Shown piece by piece: positions 17,045 to 25,136 of a DNA stretch of 64,000 nucleotides (position 1 is its first letter; the number at the start of each line of letters is the position of its first letter). Under the pieces are notes generated by a model. That model saw only the letters and a program-made list of their open reading frames with translations, was not told the origin of the DNA and made no database searches. Position numbers and translations under genes: made by a program. The stretch is from assembly GCF_011039085.1 (NCBI RefSeq), contig NZ_JAAKEI010000004.1, positions 1 through 64,000 on the forward strand. The letters are read 5' to 3'. The stretch comes from Desulfovibrio sp. ZJ369. Its GTDB lineage: Bacteria; Desulfobacterota; Desulfovibrionia; Desulfovibrionales; Desulfovibrionaceae.

Positions 17045-17725
17045 ATGAACTTTGATCAGCTTGACATTCTCAGGCCGCTGGAGCTTTCCCTCAGGGTGGC
17101 GGGCCTGGCGACCCTCTTTTCCTTTGTGACGGGCACGCTCACGGCCTGGCTTCTGGCCCGCAAAAAGGGAAGCATGCCCGCGCTGGTGGACGCTGTTTGC
17201 ACCCTGCCGCTGGTGCTGCCGCCCACGGTCCTGGGCTATTACCTGATTCTGCTGGTGGGGCGGCGCGGGCTTTTGGGGCAGTGGCTGGCGGATCTGGGCA
17301 TCAACCTGATTTTTTCCTGGCAGGGGGCCGTGGTGGCGGCCACGGTGGTGGTCTTTCCGCTGATCTACAAATCCGCGCGCGCCGCCCTGGAACAGGTGGA
17401 CCCGCATCTGGAGGACGCGGCCCGCACCCTGGGCGCCCCGGAATGGCGCGTTTTTGTGAGCATTTCCCTGCCGCTGGCCTGGAAAGGCATTTTCGCCGGG
17501 CTGATGCTGGCTTTTGCGCGCGGCATGGGCGAATTCGGCGCCACGCTGATGATTGCGGGCAACATCCCCGGCAAGACCCAGACCCTGGCCCTGGCCATCT
17601 ACGACGCCTTTCAGGCGGGCAATGATCTGCAGGCCGCCTGGCTGGTGATCATCACCTCTCTGGCCTGCGTCATTCTGCTGATGGCCGCGGAACTCCTGCT
17701 GAAACTGAAAAGGCGGCCCTGGTGA
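17045..17725 (+). CDS. modB: Molybdate ABC transporter permease ModB
   Basis: 226 residues, five predicted helices and the EAA loop LEDAARTLGAPEWRVFVSISLPLAWKG (shown shortened: AARTLGAPEWRVF). ARGMGEFGATLMIAGNIPG is a strong ModB signature. The chosen ATG follows GGAGAAGG by about a dozen bases. The stop overlaps the modC start (GTGA), so the two are translationally coupled. Confidence 0.93.
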   Translation: MNFDQLDILRPLELSLRVAGLATLFSFVTGTLTAWLLARKKGSMPALVDAVCTLPLVLPPTVLGYYLILLVGRRGLLGQWLADLGINLIFSWQGAVVAATVVVFPLIYKSARAALEQVDPHLEDAARTLGAPEWRVFVSISLPLAWKGIFAGLMLAFARGMGEFGATLMIAGNIPGKTQTLALAIYDAFQAGNDLQAAWLVIITSLACVILLMAAELLLKLKRRPW

Positions 17726-18507
17726 TCGCGCTGCGTCTGCACAAGAAATTCAGGAATACGGCCCTGCCCTTCTGCCTGGACGTGGAATACGAGATCGGCG
17801 GGCGCGGCAAAACCGCGGTCCTGTTCGGGCCGTCCGGTTCGGGCAAGAGCCTGACCATGCAGTGCCTGGCCGGGCTGATGCGGCCCGACGCGGGATACAT
17901 CCGGCTGAACGGCCGGACCCTGTATGACGACGCCACAAAGGTTTTTGTTCCGGCCCGGCGGCGGCGCATCGGCTATATGTTTCAGGATTATGCCCTCTTT
18001 CCGCATTTGAGCGTGCTGCAGAATGTGGCCTATGCGCGCACCGGCTGCTGGCCCTGGCGGCTTTGCGCCCGGGAGCGCCACAAGGCGCAGGCCATGCTGG
18101 ATCGCTTCGGCATCGGGCATCTGGCCCGGCATCTGCCGGCGCAGCTTTCCGGCGGGCAGCGCCAGCGCGTGGCTCTGGCCCGCGCGCTCAACGCCGCCCC
18201 CCAACTCCTCTTGCTGGACGAGCCTTTTTCCGCCCTGGACCCGCTGCTGCGCCACCGTCTGCGGCAGGAACTTCTGGAGCTGCTCCGGGATCTGACCATC
18301 CCGACGGTGATCATTACCCACGATCCCGATGATGTGGATGCCTTTGCGGGCGTGCTGATTCTCTATGAGCAGGGCCGGGCCGCAGTGATCCGGGATTACC
18401 CCGGCCTGCGGGCCGGTTTTGCCACGGCCGGGCACTGCCTCTTGCATCTGCAGGAGCATTGCCCGCCGGAGCGCACAGATCCGGCCCGGCCGGCCCGCAT
18501 GGGCTGA
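17722..18507 (+). CDS. modC: Molybdate ABC transporter ATPase ModC
   Basis: A 261-residue ATPase with Walker A GPSGSGKS (near 35-42), Q-loop (MFQDYALFP), signature LSGGQRQR and Walker B LLLDEPFSALDP. It starts with GTG inside the modB stop region. E. coli ModC has a C-terminal TOBE domain of about 100 residues; this protein ends soon after the nucleotide-binding domain and lacks it, so oxyanion sensing may rest on TunR. Confidence 0.92.
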   Translation: MIALRLHKKFRNTALPFCLDVEYEIGGRGKTAVLFGPSGSGKSLTMQCLAGLMRPDAGYIRLNGRTLYDDATKVFVPARRRRIGYMFQDYALFPHLSVLQNVAYARTGCWPWRLCARERHKAQAMLDRFGIGHLARHLPAQLSGGQRQRVALARALNAAPQLLLLDEPFSALDPLLRHRLRQELLELLRDLTIPTVIITHDPDDVDAFAGVLILYEQGRAAVIRDYPGLRAGFATAGHCLLHLQEHCPPERTDPARPARMG

Positions 18508-18595
18508 ACCGGTTCGAGGGGGCAGCCCCGGCGCTGCGACTCCGTCGGAGCTGCCCACTTGGCAAATGAGACCCGTTCAAAGGAAGACGCAGGCC

Positions 18596-18619
18596 ATCTG
18601 TCCGGCAAACAGGACAGAT
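18596..18619. promoter_or_regulatory. Candidate upstream activator site for xsc
   Basis: A perfect inverted repeat, ATCTGTCC - 8 bases - GGACAGAT, lies about 130 bp before the sigma-54 promoter and 290 bp before the xsc start. This is the usual place for binding by a sigma-54 enhancer-binding protein; the obvious candidate is the activator encoded at 21690-23072. Confidence 0.5.
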
Positions 18620-18730
18620 TGGACAGACACTGTATGAAAAACAAGACATTTTTACGATCTGCCCGGCTCCGCTTGACAGCGATTTTCTAAAAGAAGTATA
18701 AAATTCAATAAGATATGAAACATTTTGCGC

Positions 18731-18746
18731 CGGCATATACTTTGCA
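18731..18746 (+). promoter_or_regulatory. Sigma-54 promoter of xsc
   Basis: CGGCATATACTTTGCA has the invariant GG (18732-18733) and GC (18744-18745) with 10 bases between them, plus GGCAT and TTGCA around them, close to the TGGCAC-N5-TTGCA consensus. The expected start near 18757 leaves a leader of about 140 nt. Confidence 0.65.
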
Positions 18747-18899
18747 AATAGTCTAGTAATTTTCACATGCTTCATGGAGGCTCCGCGGGCTGCCCCACTG
18801 CCCTTTGCCGCCTTGAGCGCCGTGACGGCGCGGGCCGGCTGAAGGCGGGGCGACCGCGGGACAATCATCACCCAACAGCGCGCAAGCAAAGGAGCAACT

Positions 18900-20639
18900 A
18901 TGCCTAAAATGACCCCCAGCGAGGCCATGGCCGAAGTCCTCGTGGAAGAAGGCGTCAAACATGTCAGCGGCATTCTCGGATCCGCGTACATGGATCTGCT
19001 TGACCTCTTCCCCGCCGCGGGCATTGATTTCATCTCCGTGCGTCACGAGCAGACCGCCGGTCACATGGAAGACGCCTTCACCCGCATGACCGGCCGCTGC
19101 GGCGTGGTCATCGGCCAGAACGGTCCCGGCATCACCAACTATGCGACCGCCGTGGCCACCGCCAACATGGCCCACACCCCGATGATCATCATCTCCCCCA
19201 GCGCGGGTTCCGCGTCCGTGGGCTGGGACGGCTTTCAGGAATGTGACACATGGAACCTGTTCAAGCCGATCACCAAGGCTTCCCTGCGCATTCCGCATCC
19301 CAAACGCGCGGCCGACGTGCTGCGCACCGGCTTCCGCACGGCCTACGCCCTGCGCGGCCCGGTGCTGGTCGACATCCCCCGCGACTACTTCTACGGCGAG
19401 CTGGATGAAGAAATCCTGAAGCCCTCCCAATACCGCGTGGCCCCCGGCGGCATCGGCAATCCGGAGCAGTTCAAGCATGCCGTTGAAGTGCTCAAATCCG
19501 CCAAGCGCCCGGTGATCGTCTCCGGTCGCGGCGCTGTGGACGCGGACTGCGTGGACGTGGTCAAGGCCCTGGCCGAGCATATTGCCGCGCCCGTGGCCTG
19601 CAGCTACCTGCACAATGACGCCTTCCCGGCGGATCATCCGCTGTGGTGCGGCCCCATCGGCTACATGGGCTCCCATGCCGCCATGCGCATCATGGAAAAG
19701 GCCGACGTGATCCTGGCCATCGGCAGCCGCCTGTCCTATTTCGGCACCCTGCCCCAGGACGGCATCAACTACTTCCCCAAGACGGCCAAAATCGTCCAGA
19801 TCGACATCAATCCCCTGCATATCGCCAAGACCCACCCGATCACCGTGGGCCTGTGCGCGGACGCCAAGGACGCTTCCCAGGAGCTGTACAAGCAGTTGCG
19901 CGAGGCCATGCCCAAGCGCGACATCACCGAAGCGGCCAATATGGTCAAGGAAGAACTGGACAAGTGGCACAAGGAAATCGACGCGATCGCCAACGAGCCG
20001 GTGATGGAAGGCCGCATGCATCCCCGCAAGGCTCTGGAAGTGGTGGGCAAGTTCATTTATGACAATGACGCCATTGCCACCACGGACATCGGCAACACCT
20101 CCTCCACGGCCAACAGCTATCTGCGCTTCCGCAATCCCAAACGCGACATCGCCACCCTGACCTTCGGCAATACCGGCTTTGCCTACCAGGCCGCCCTGGG
20201 CGCGCAGCTCGCCTGCCCGGACAAGCCGGTGGTCTCCATTGCCGGCGACGGCGCCTGGGGCATGAGCCTCTTTGAAGTGCCCACGGCCTGCCAGTTCAAC
20301 CTGCCGGTCATTGCCACGGTGTACAACAACGGCGCCTGGTGCGCGGAAAAGAAAAACCAGGTGGACTTCTATAACAACCGTTTCGTGGGCGCGGACATCT
20401 GGTCCAAGTCCTACGCCAAGATCGCCGAATCCATGGGCGCGGACGGCTACACCGTCAACACCCAGGCCGACTTGGCCAATGCCCTGGAAACGGCCAAAAA
20501 CAACCGCCGCCCGGCTGTCATTGAAATCATGACCGACGGCACCCGCCTTGCGCCGCCCTTCCGCCGCGACGCTCTGGCCCTGCCCACCCGCTTCCTGCCC
20601 AAGTACGAAAAGCTGGACAAGAAGTACTTCCCTAAATAA
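18900..20639 (+). CDS. xsc: Sulfoacetaldehyde acetyltransferase Xsc
   Basis: Xsc is a thiamine-diphosphate enzyme that turns sulfoacetaldehyde plus phosphate into acetyl phosphate and sulfite. In taurine or isethionate users the sulfite can serve as electron acceptor and the acetyl phosphate as carbon and ATP source. The 579-residue protein shows the ThDP-enzyme order: Pyr domain with Glu50 in [13 protein letters not shown], a central domain, and a PP domain with GDGAWGMSL from 449. Xsc-specific stretches include [20 protein letters not shown] and [23 protein letters not shown] precedes the ATG. Controlled by a sigma-54 promoter and followed by a terminator, then phnX. No taurine transaminase, transporter or acetate kinase is in the window. 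Confidence 0.92.
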   Translation: MPKMTPSEAMAEVLVEEGVKHVSGILGSAYMDLLDLFPAAGIDFISVRHEQTAGHMEDAFTRMTGRCGVVIGQNGPGITNYATAVATANMAHTPMIIISPSAGSASVGWDGFQECDTWNLFKPITKASLRIPHPKRAADVLRTGFRTAYALRGPVLVDIPRDYFYGELDEEILKPSQYRVAPGGIGNPEQFKHAVEVLKSAKRPVIVSGRGAVDADCVDVVKALAEHIAAPVACSYLHNDAFPADHPLWCGPIGYMGSHAAMRIMEKADVILAIGSRLSYFGTLPQDGINYFPKTAKIVQIDINPLHIAKTHPITVGLCADAKDASQELYKQLREAMPKRDITEAANMVKEELDKWHKEIDAIANEPVMEGRMHPRKALEVVGKFIYDNDAIATTDIGNTSSTANSYLRFRNPKRDIATLTFGNTGFAYQAALGAQLACPDKPVVSIAGDGAWGMSLFEVPTACQFNLPVIATVYNNGAWCAEKKNQVDFYNNRFVGADIWSKSYAKIAESMGADGYTVNTQADLANALETAKNNRRPAVIEIMTDGTRLAPPFRRDALALPTRFLPKYEKLDKKYFPK

Positions 20640-20651
20640 GTAAGAGATCGT

Positions 20652-20682
20652 ACGGCCCCGTCAAACATTCTGGCGGGGCCGT
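20652..20682 (+). terminator. Terminator or attenuator between xsc and phnX
   Basis: ACGGCCCCG, a 13-base loop, CGGGGCCGT, then ATTGCATTCTTTTT. This is a strong GC stem with a nearby T-run, 13 bases after the xsc stop. phnX therefore gets read-through only, or has its own promoter. Confidence 0.7.
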
Positions 20683-20765
20683 ATTGCATTCTTTTTCCGG
20701 CGCGCGATCCAGACATTGCCGCCTGCCCCGGCAGCGGAAAATGCTCTAAGGATAAAGGATATGCC

Positions 20766-21599
20766 ATGAAGCCTTTTTTGCGTCGCACAGCATATACGGG
20801 ACCGGTGCAGGCCGTGATTCTGGATTGGGCGGGCACGGCCGTGGATCACGGTTGCCGGGGGCCGGTGGCCGTGTTCTCCCGCGCCTTTGAGCGCTACGGC
20901 ATTACGCCGGAAGTGGCCGAAGTGCGCGCGCCCATGGGCCGGGAAAAGCGCGAACATGTGCAGGCCATGCTGGCCATGCCCCGCCTGGCCGGGCTTTGGC
21001 GCGCGGCGCAACATTCCGCGCCCGACGATGCGGCCACAAATGCCGTTTTCGCCGCAGTGCAGGAACTGATGCCCGAAACCCTGGCCGACTATGCCGCGCC
21101 GGTGCCGGGTTGCGTGCAGGCCATTGCCGCCCTGCGCGCCCAAGGGCTTAAAATCGGCTCCTGCACCGGCTACAGCCGGGATATGATGGCGCGCCTCCTG
21201 CCGCGCGCCGAGGCGGCCGGGTACAAGCCCGACGCCCTGGTCACTGCGGACGAGGTGCCCCAGGGCCGCCCCTGGCCGTGGATGTGCTATCTCAACTGCC
21301 AGCGCCTGGGCGTGCATCCGCCGGAAGCCGTGATCAAGGCGGGCGACACCATTGCGGATATTGAGGAAGGCATCAACGCGGGCATGTGGAGCGTGGGCGT
21401 GACGCGCACCAGCAACGCTCTGGGCCTGACCGCGCAAGAAGCCGCGGCCCTGCCCGTGGAGGAACTTTGCCGCCGCGAGCAAGAACTGGGCCGCGCCTTT
21501 CTGGACGCGGGCGCGCACTATGTACTCTCAAGCATCGCGGATTTGCCGGGCCTTGTGGATCAGGTCAATGCGCGCCTGGCGCGCGGGGAACGGCCGTAA
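20766..21599 (+). CDS. phnX: Phosphonoacetaldehyde hydrolase (phosphonatase) PhnX
   Basis: PhnX cleaves the C-P bond of phosphonoacetaldehyde to acetaldehyde and phosphate. The 277-residue protein is a HAD phosphohydrolase with the phosphonatase signature DWAGT (nucleophile Asp20) and a Schiff-base lysine, Lys61 in MGREKREHV. Their spacing of 41 residues equals that between Asp12 and Lys53 in the Bacillus cereus enzyme. GSCTGYSRDMM, TADEVPQGRPWPWM and AGDTIADIEEG complete the family motifs. A good ribosome site (AAAGGA) precedes the ATG. No 2-aminoethylphosphonate transaminase (phnW) is nearby; pairing with xsc links sulfonate and phosphonate two-carbon aldehydes under one locus. Confidence 0.9.
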   Translation: MKPFLRRTAYTGPVQAVILDWAGTAVDHGCRGPVAVFSRAFERYGITPEVAEVRAPMGREKREHVQAMLAMPRLAGLWRAAQHSAPDDAATNAVFAAVQELMPETLADYAAPVPGCVQAIAALRAQGLKIGSCTGYSRDMMARLLPRAEAAGYKPDALVTADEVPQGRPWPWMCYLNCQRLGVHPPEAVIKAGDTIADIEEGINAGMWSVGVTRTSNALGLTAQEAAALPVEELCRREQELGRAFLDAGAHYVLSSIADLPGLVDQVNARLARGERP

Positions 21600-21689
21600 G
21601 GGATCTTCACCGTAAAACGCGCGTTTCACGGCCAATCCGCTCCAGCCCCCCCCCGACGCGCGGATCGCCCGCGCCGGGAGGCTTGCGGC

Positions 21690-23072
21690 TCATGCGTGGC
21701 GGCTGATGCCGTATTTGCGCAACTTCTCGTACAGGGTGGCGCGCGCGATATGCAGGGCTTTGGCCGTGCGGGTCACATTGCCCTTGTGCTCGGCCAGGCT
21801 TTTTTTGATGACCACGGCCTCGGCGTCGGCCATGATCCCGCCGAGATCGCTGGCCGAACCCACGGCGCGCAGGGGCAGATCGGCGCTGGGCAGAGTGTCC
21901 GGCGGAAAGTCCTCCACCTCAATGACCTCGCCCTGGCGCACGGTGGCCGCATGCACCACGGCATTGTGCAGCTGGCGCACATTGCCCGGCCAGGAAAATG
22001 CGCGCATGGCGGCCTCGGCCGCCGGGCTGAAAAGCACATGCTCCAGCCCCATGCGCGAAAGAAAATAGCGGGCAATGGGCAGGATGTCGTCGGCCCGGTC
22101 CTTGAGCGGCGGTATTTCCAGCACAAAGGTATTGATGCGGTAGTAGAGATCCTCGCGGAAGGAGCCCGCGCGCAGCATGGCCGTGATGTTGCGGTTTGTG
22201 GCCGCCACCAGGCGAAAATCCACGCTTTTGGCGTTGACCGAGCCCACCCGGCAGATGCTGCGGGTTTCCAGCACGCGCAGGAGCTTGGCCTGGATCTGCG
22301 GCGGCATTTCGCCGATTTCGTCCAGAAAGAGCGTGCCCTTGTCAGCCAGTTCGATCTGGCCGATCTTGCCGTCCTGATGCGCGCCGGAAAATGCCCCGCG
22401 CGCATAGCCGAAGAGCTCGGATTCAAAAAGATCCTTGGGAATGGCCGCGCAGTTGATGCTGACCAGAGGGCCTTCGGTTCGCGGGCTTGCGGCGTGCAGG
22501 GCATGGGCGAAGAGCTCCTTGCCCGCGCCCGTGGCCCCCAGAATCAGCACCGGGGCATCCAGGCGCGCGTAGCTGACCACCTGTTGCTTGAGGCGGCGCA
22601 TGGGCGCGCTGTCGCCCAGAATGCTGGCCAGCGTATATTGCGGGGAAAGGCTGGCCTTGAAGCGCCTTTTATACTGGTTGAGCTTATGCCCGAGATGCTC
22701 GATTTTGGCGGAAAGTTTTTTCAACTCTTCGGGATCATTAAAAATCGCCTGAGAGACCATGCCGATCAAGCGGCCCTGGCCGTCGCGCACGGGGATGCGG
22801 TTGACGACCAGCGGCACGGCATTGCCCGGCGCGATCTGGCAGAGCTCGCCCATTTCAGGCCGCCCGTCGCGCAGCACAATGGCCGCGCGTGAATGGGGGA
22901 TGACCTTTGTGATGTCCTGGCCCAGCAAATCATCGGGCCGCTGCCCCAGCAGATCGGCATAGGCCCTGTTCACAAAACGGATGACGTAATCCGTGTCGCA
23001 GAACAGCACGCCCATGGGCAGGCTGTCCAGAATCAGGGAGGTGACCTCGCTGCTTTTTATGACCCGGGACAT
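21690..23072 (-). CDS. Sigma-54-dependent transcriptional activator (PAS-AAA+-Fis)
   Basis: A 460-residue enhancer-binding protein. A PAS sensor (about 10-105) and a short coiled coil (113-135) lead into the AAA+ domain: Walker A GATGAGKE (179-186), sigma-54 contact loop GAFSGA (226-231, Ser for the usual Thr), Walker B GTLFLDEIGE (246-255). A Fis-type helix-turn-helix closes the protein (GNVTRTAKALHIARATLYEKL). AGGAGGAG precedes the ATG; a longer upstream frame is not supported. It is convergent with phnX and most likely activates the xsc promoter. The PAS domain suggests a small cytoplasmic ligand, not a kinase partner. Confidence 0.9.
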   Translation of the reverse strand: MSRVIKSSEVTSLILDSLPMGVLFCDTDYVIRFVNRAYADLLGQRPDDLLGQDITKVIPHSRAAIVLRDGRPEMGELCQIAPGNAVPLVVNRIPVRDGQGRLIGMVSQAIFNDPEELKKLSAKIEHLGHKLNQYKRRFKASLSPQYTLASILGDSAPMRRLKQQVVSYARLDAPVLILGATGAGKELFAHALHAASPRTEGPLVSINCAAIPKDLFESELFGYARGAFSGAHQDGKIGQIELADKGTLFLDEIGEMPPQIQAKLLRVLETRSICRVGSVNAKSVDFRLVAATNRNITAMLRAGSFREDLYYRINTFVLEIPPLKDRADDILPIARYFLSRMGLEHVLFSPAAEAAMRAFSWPGNVRQLHNAVVHAATVRQGEVIEVEDFPPDTLPSADLPLRAVGSASDLGGIMADAEAVVIKKSLAEHKGNVTRTAKALHIARATLYEKLRKYGISRHA

Positions 23073-23323
23073 AAAGGCTCCTCCTGCACATATTGCGGAA
23101 AACGTCGCTCCTCCGCCGGCAAGTATATCGTCGGGCGCGGCGTGAGGCAACAGCTTTGCCGCCGTGGGCCAGGGCTGACGCAGCGTATGCGGCAGCCCTG
23201 GCGGCGATGCGACAGCATCGCCCGAAGCCGCAGGCTTCATGGAAGCGAAATGCGGCTCCGCCGCCGAAGCGGCTCTTACCCGCGTTTATGATAGCATGAC
23301 AAATTATTGCACGCACTATCTTA

Positions 23324-23469
23324 GAGCGTTTTGCTCATGAAATGAGCTAAACGCTCTGGCGACAGCGTTAGCTGGCGCCCGCGCCGAATGAGCGTCCAGA
23401 CCGCGTTCTGGACGCGAAATGATGGCAGCGCCGCTTTTGAAATTGAATAATTTCAAAAGCAAAATGCTC
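23324..23469. repeat. Family A TA-flanked hairpin element (146 bp, inverted)
   Basis: Same length as the copy at 157-302 and in the opposite orientation: GAGCGTTTTGC at the left, AAAATGCTC at the right, TA at 23322-23323 and 23470-23471. It lies in the 540-base gap between the divergent activator and diguanylate cyclase genes; I see no other feature there. Confidence 0.8.
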
Positions 23470-23612
23470 TAGATGCGTCTGCCCTGAGGTTTTTATTGAG
23501 TAGCCTTGCGCCTTGGTGTATACGGTTTTATGCCTTTTCCGCGTATGGTACGGCAGCAGTGTATTTTTTCCGGACCCGGCGGAGGTTCTTGCAGCAGATA
23601 ACAGGATCCGAC

Positions 23613-24836
23613 ATGAAGACCACTTCCCACAGCGCCCCGCTTTCCGGCGCGGAAAGAAGAATCCTCCTGATTGTCACAGTGGCCATCCTGGCGACTGCGG
23701 TCTCCATTTTCTGGCTTTTTTATCACTATGTGAGCAATGGCGTGAGCCGCACCGCGCTGGAGAGCTCCGACGCCCTTTTTTCCTATGTGGTGCGCCGTCT
23801 CCCGGCCGAAAGCCTGCTTCTTCTTAACAAGCCGGAGGACAACCGGCAGCCGCTGTACAGAGAAGTTCAGGATCTGCTCAAAAGCGTGCGCGATCTCACG
23901 TCTGTGCGCTATCTCTATACGACCAAGCTCAACGCCCAGGGCAAGCCCGTCTATGTGGTGGACGGCCTGGAGGAAGACGCCGAGGATTTCCGCCACATCG
24001 GCGATCTGATCGAGCCCGAGGTCCTTCCTCAACTGCGTATCTGCCTGGGCGGCAAGCCCGCGCACGCGGACAAGGTTCTGCGCACGGACTGGGGCGATAT
24101 TCTGCCCGCCTGCACGCCCGTCAAAATCAACGGCAAGACCGTGGGCGCAGTGGTCATGGAGTTCGATGCCTCGCTGATCGCCGGGAGCATTCGCAACGCC
24201 CTGTCCTACAGCCTGCTCGTTTCCTGCGCGCTGGTTTTGCTGTTCATCTTTGCCACCGCCTGGCTGCTGCGCCGCCTTTCCGTGCCCTTTTACCGCAAGC
24301 TGGCCTATACAGATCTGTTGACCGGCATCAACAACCGCAACGCGTTTGAGCTGGATGTGAAGCGGATGCGCGAGCACGGCGGCCAGGACGGCATGATCGT
24401 GCTGGCCTGCGATCTGGACATGCTGAAAAAAGTCAACGATCTGCGCGGCCATGCCGCCGGGGATGCCTATATCTGCGCCCTGGCCCGCCTGCTGACCGAG
24501 CGTTTCAAAGATCGGGGGGAGACCTACCGCATCGGCGGCGACGAATTCGCCACGCTCCTGCCGCATGAGGACAGGCAGGCCCTGGATGATGAAATGCGCG
24601 ACCTGCGGGCGATCGGCAGCGCCACGCTGGTGGAGAGCTTCCCCCTGCTCTTCGCGTACGGCCTTGCCGTCTTTGATCCCACGCGCGATACAGATCTGCA
24701 CAGCACTCTGACCAGGGCCGACTCGCGCATGTATGCACTCAAGCGGGCTCAGCAACGTGCGCGCGCCGAGGCAGAGCCCACGGACCGGGAAGCGCGCGGC
24801 GGAGCCGCGGCAGTCACCACGCAGCACAACCTTTGA
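23613..24836 (+). CDS. Membrane diguanylate cyclase (GGDEF protein)
   Basis: A 407-residue protein with TM1 (16-40), a periplasmic sensor (about 41-197), TM2 (198-220) and a cytoplasmic GGDEF domain (230-380) that makes cyclic-di-GMP from GTP. The active-site motif GGDEF is intact at 308-312, and CDLDMLKKVND supplies the metal and GTP contacts. The periplasmic part lacks an obvious sCache name but has a similar size. The usual RxxD inhibitory site is shifted by two residues (RFKD), so product feedback is uncertain. The ATG has AGGA upstream; the frame is open for 39 more codons without a good site. Confidence 0.85.
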   Translation: MKTTSHSAPLSGAERRILLIVTVAILATAVSIFWLFYHYVSNGVSRTALESSDALFSYVVRRLPAESLLLLNKPEDNRQPLYREVQDLLKSVRDLTSVRYLYTTKLNAQGKPVYVVDGLEEDAEDFRHIGDLIEPEVLPQLRICLGGKPAHADKVLRTDWGDILPACTPVKINGKTVGAVVMEFDASLIAGSIRNALSYSLLVSCALVLLFIFATAWLLRRLSVPFYRKLAYTDLLTGINNRNAFELDVKRMREHGGQDGMIVLACDLDMLKKVNDLRGHAAGDAYICALARLLTERFKDRGETYRIGGDEFATLLPHEDRQALDDEMRDLRAIGSATLVESFPLLFAYGLAVFDPTRDTDLHSTLTRADSRMYALKRAQQRARAEAEPTDREARGGAAAVTTQHNL

Positions 24837-25070
24837 CCACAACGCATTCCTGACCCGCGCAGCATGAGCCCGCGCGGCCGCGCGCAGGGCAGCGCACTTG
24901 CTGCGGCCCGGCATTTCACAAGGGCTTTACCGGCTCTGTTTCTCTTCTTTTCCGGCTGTCTGCCACAGTGCAAGGCAACCTTTACGCGCCTGCGACTCTC
25001 AGGGCATGTCCCTGTGACGGCAAGAGCTGAGCCGAATTCCGTCTGTTGCAAAAAAAAGCACACGATCTCC

Positions 25071-25113
25071 TTGCTATTTTAATCATATTGTCTATAGTTA
25101 TATGTAATTCTAT
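25071..25113 (+). promoter_or_regulatory. Catalase promoter with partial palindrome
   Basis: TTGCTA (25071-25076), 16 bases, TATAGT (25093-25098), in an AT-rich island unlike the surroundings. The imperfect palindrome ATAGTTATATGTAATTCTAT (25094-25113) covers the -10 and start, where a Fur/PerR-type peroxide sensor would repress. The regulator is a guess. Confidence 0.45.
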
Positions 25114-25136
25114 TTTACTATACCAAGGAGAACCGC

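Noticed and set aside
18520-18556. Hairpin GGGCAGC/GCTGCCC after modC as terminator
   Set aside because: Long loop (23 bases) and no T-run; not strong enough to list.
20740-20749. AAATGCTCTA before phnX as another repeat-element tip
   Set aside because: Only ten bases match and no partner tip or hairpin is found nearby; could be a remnant or chance.
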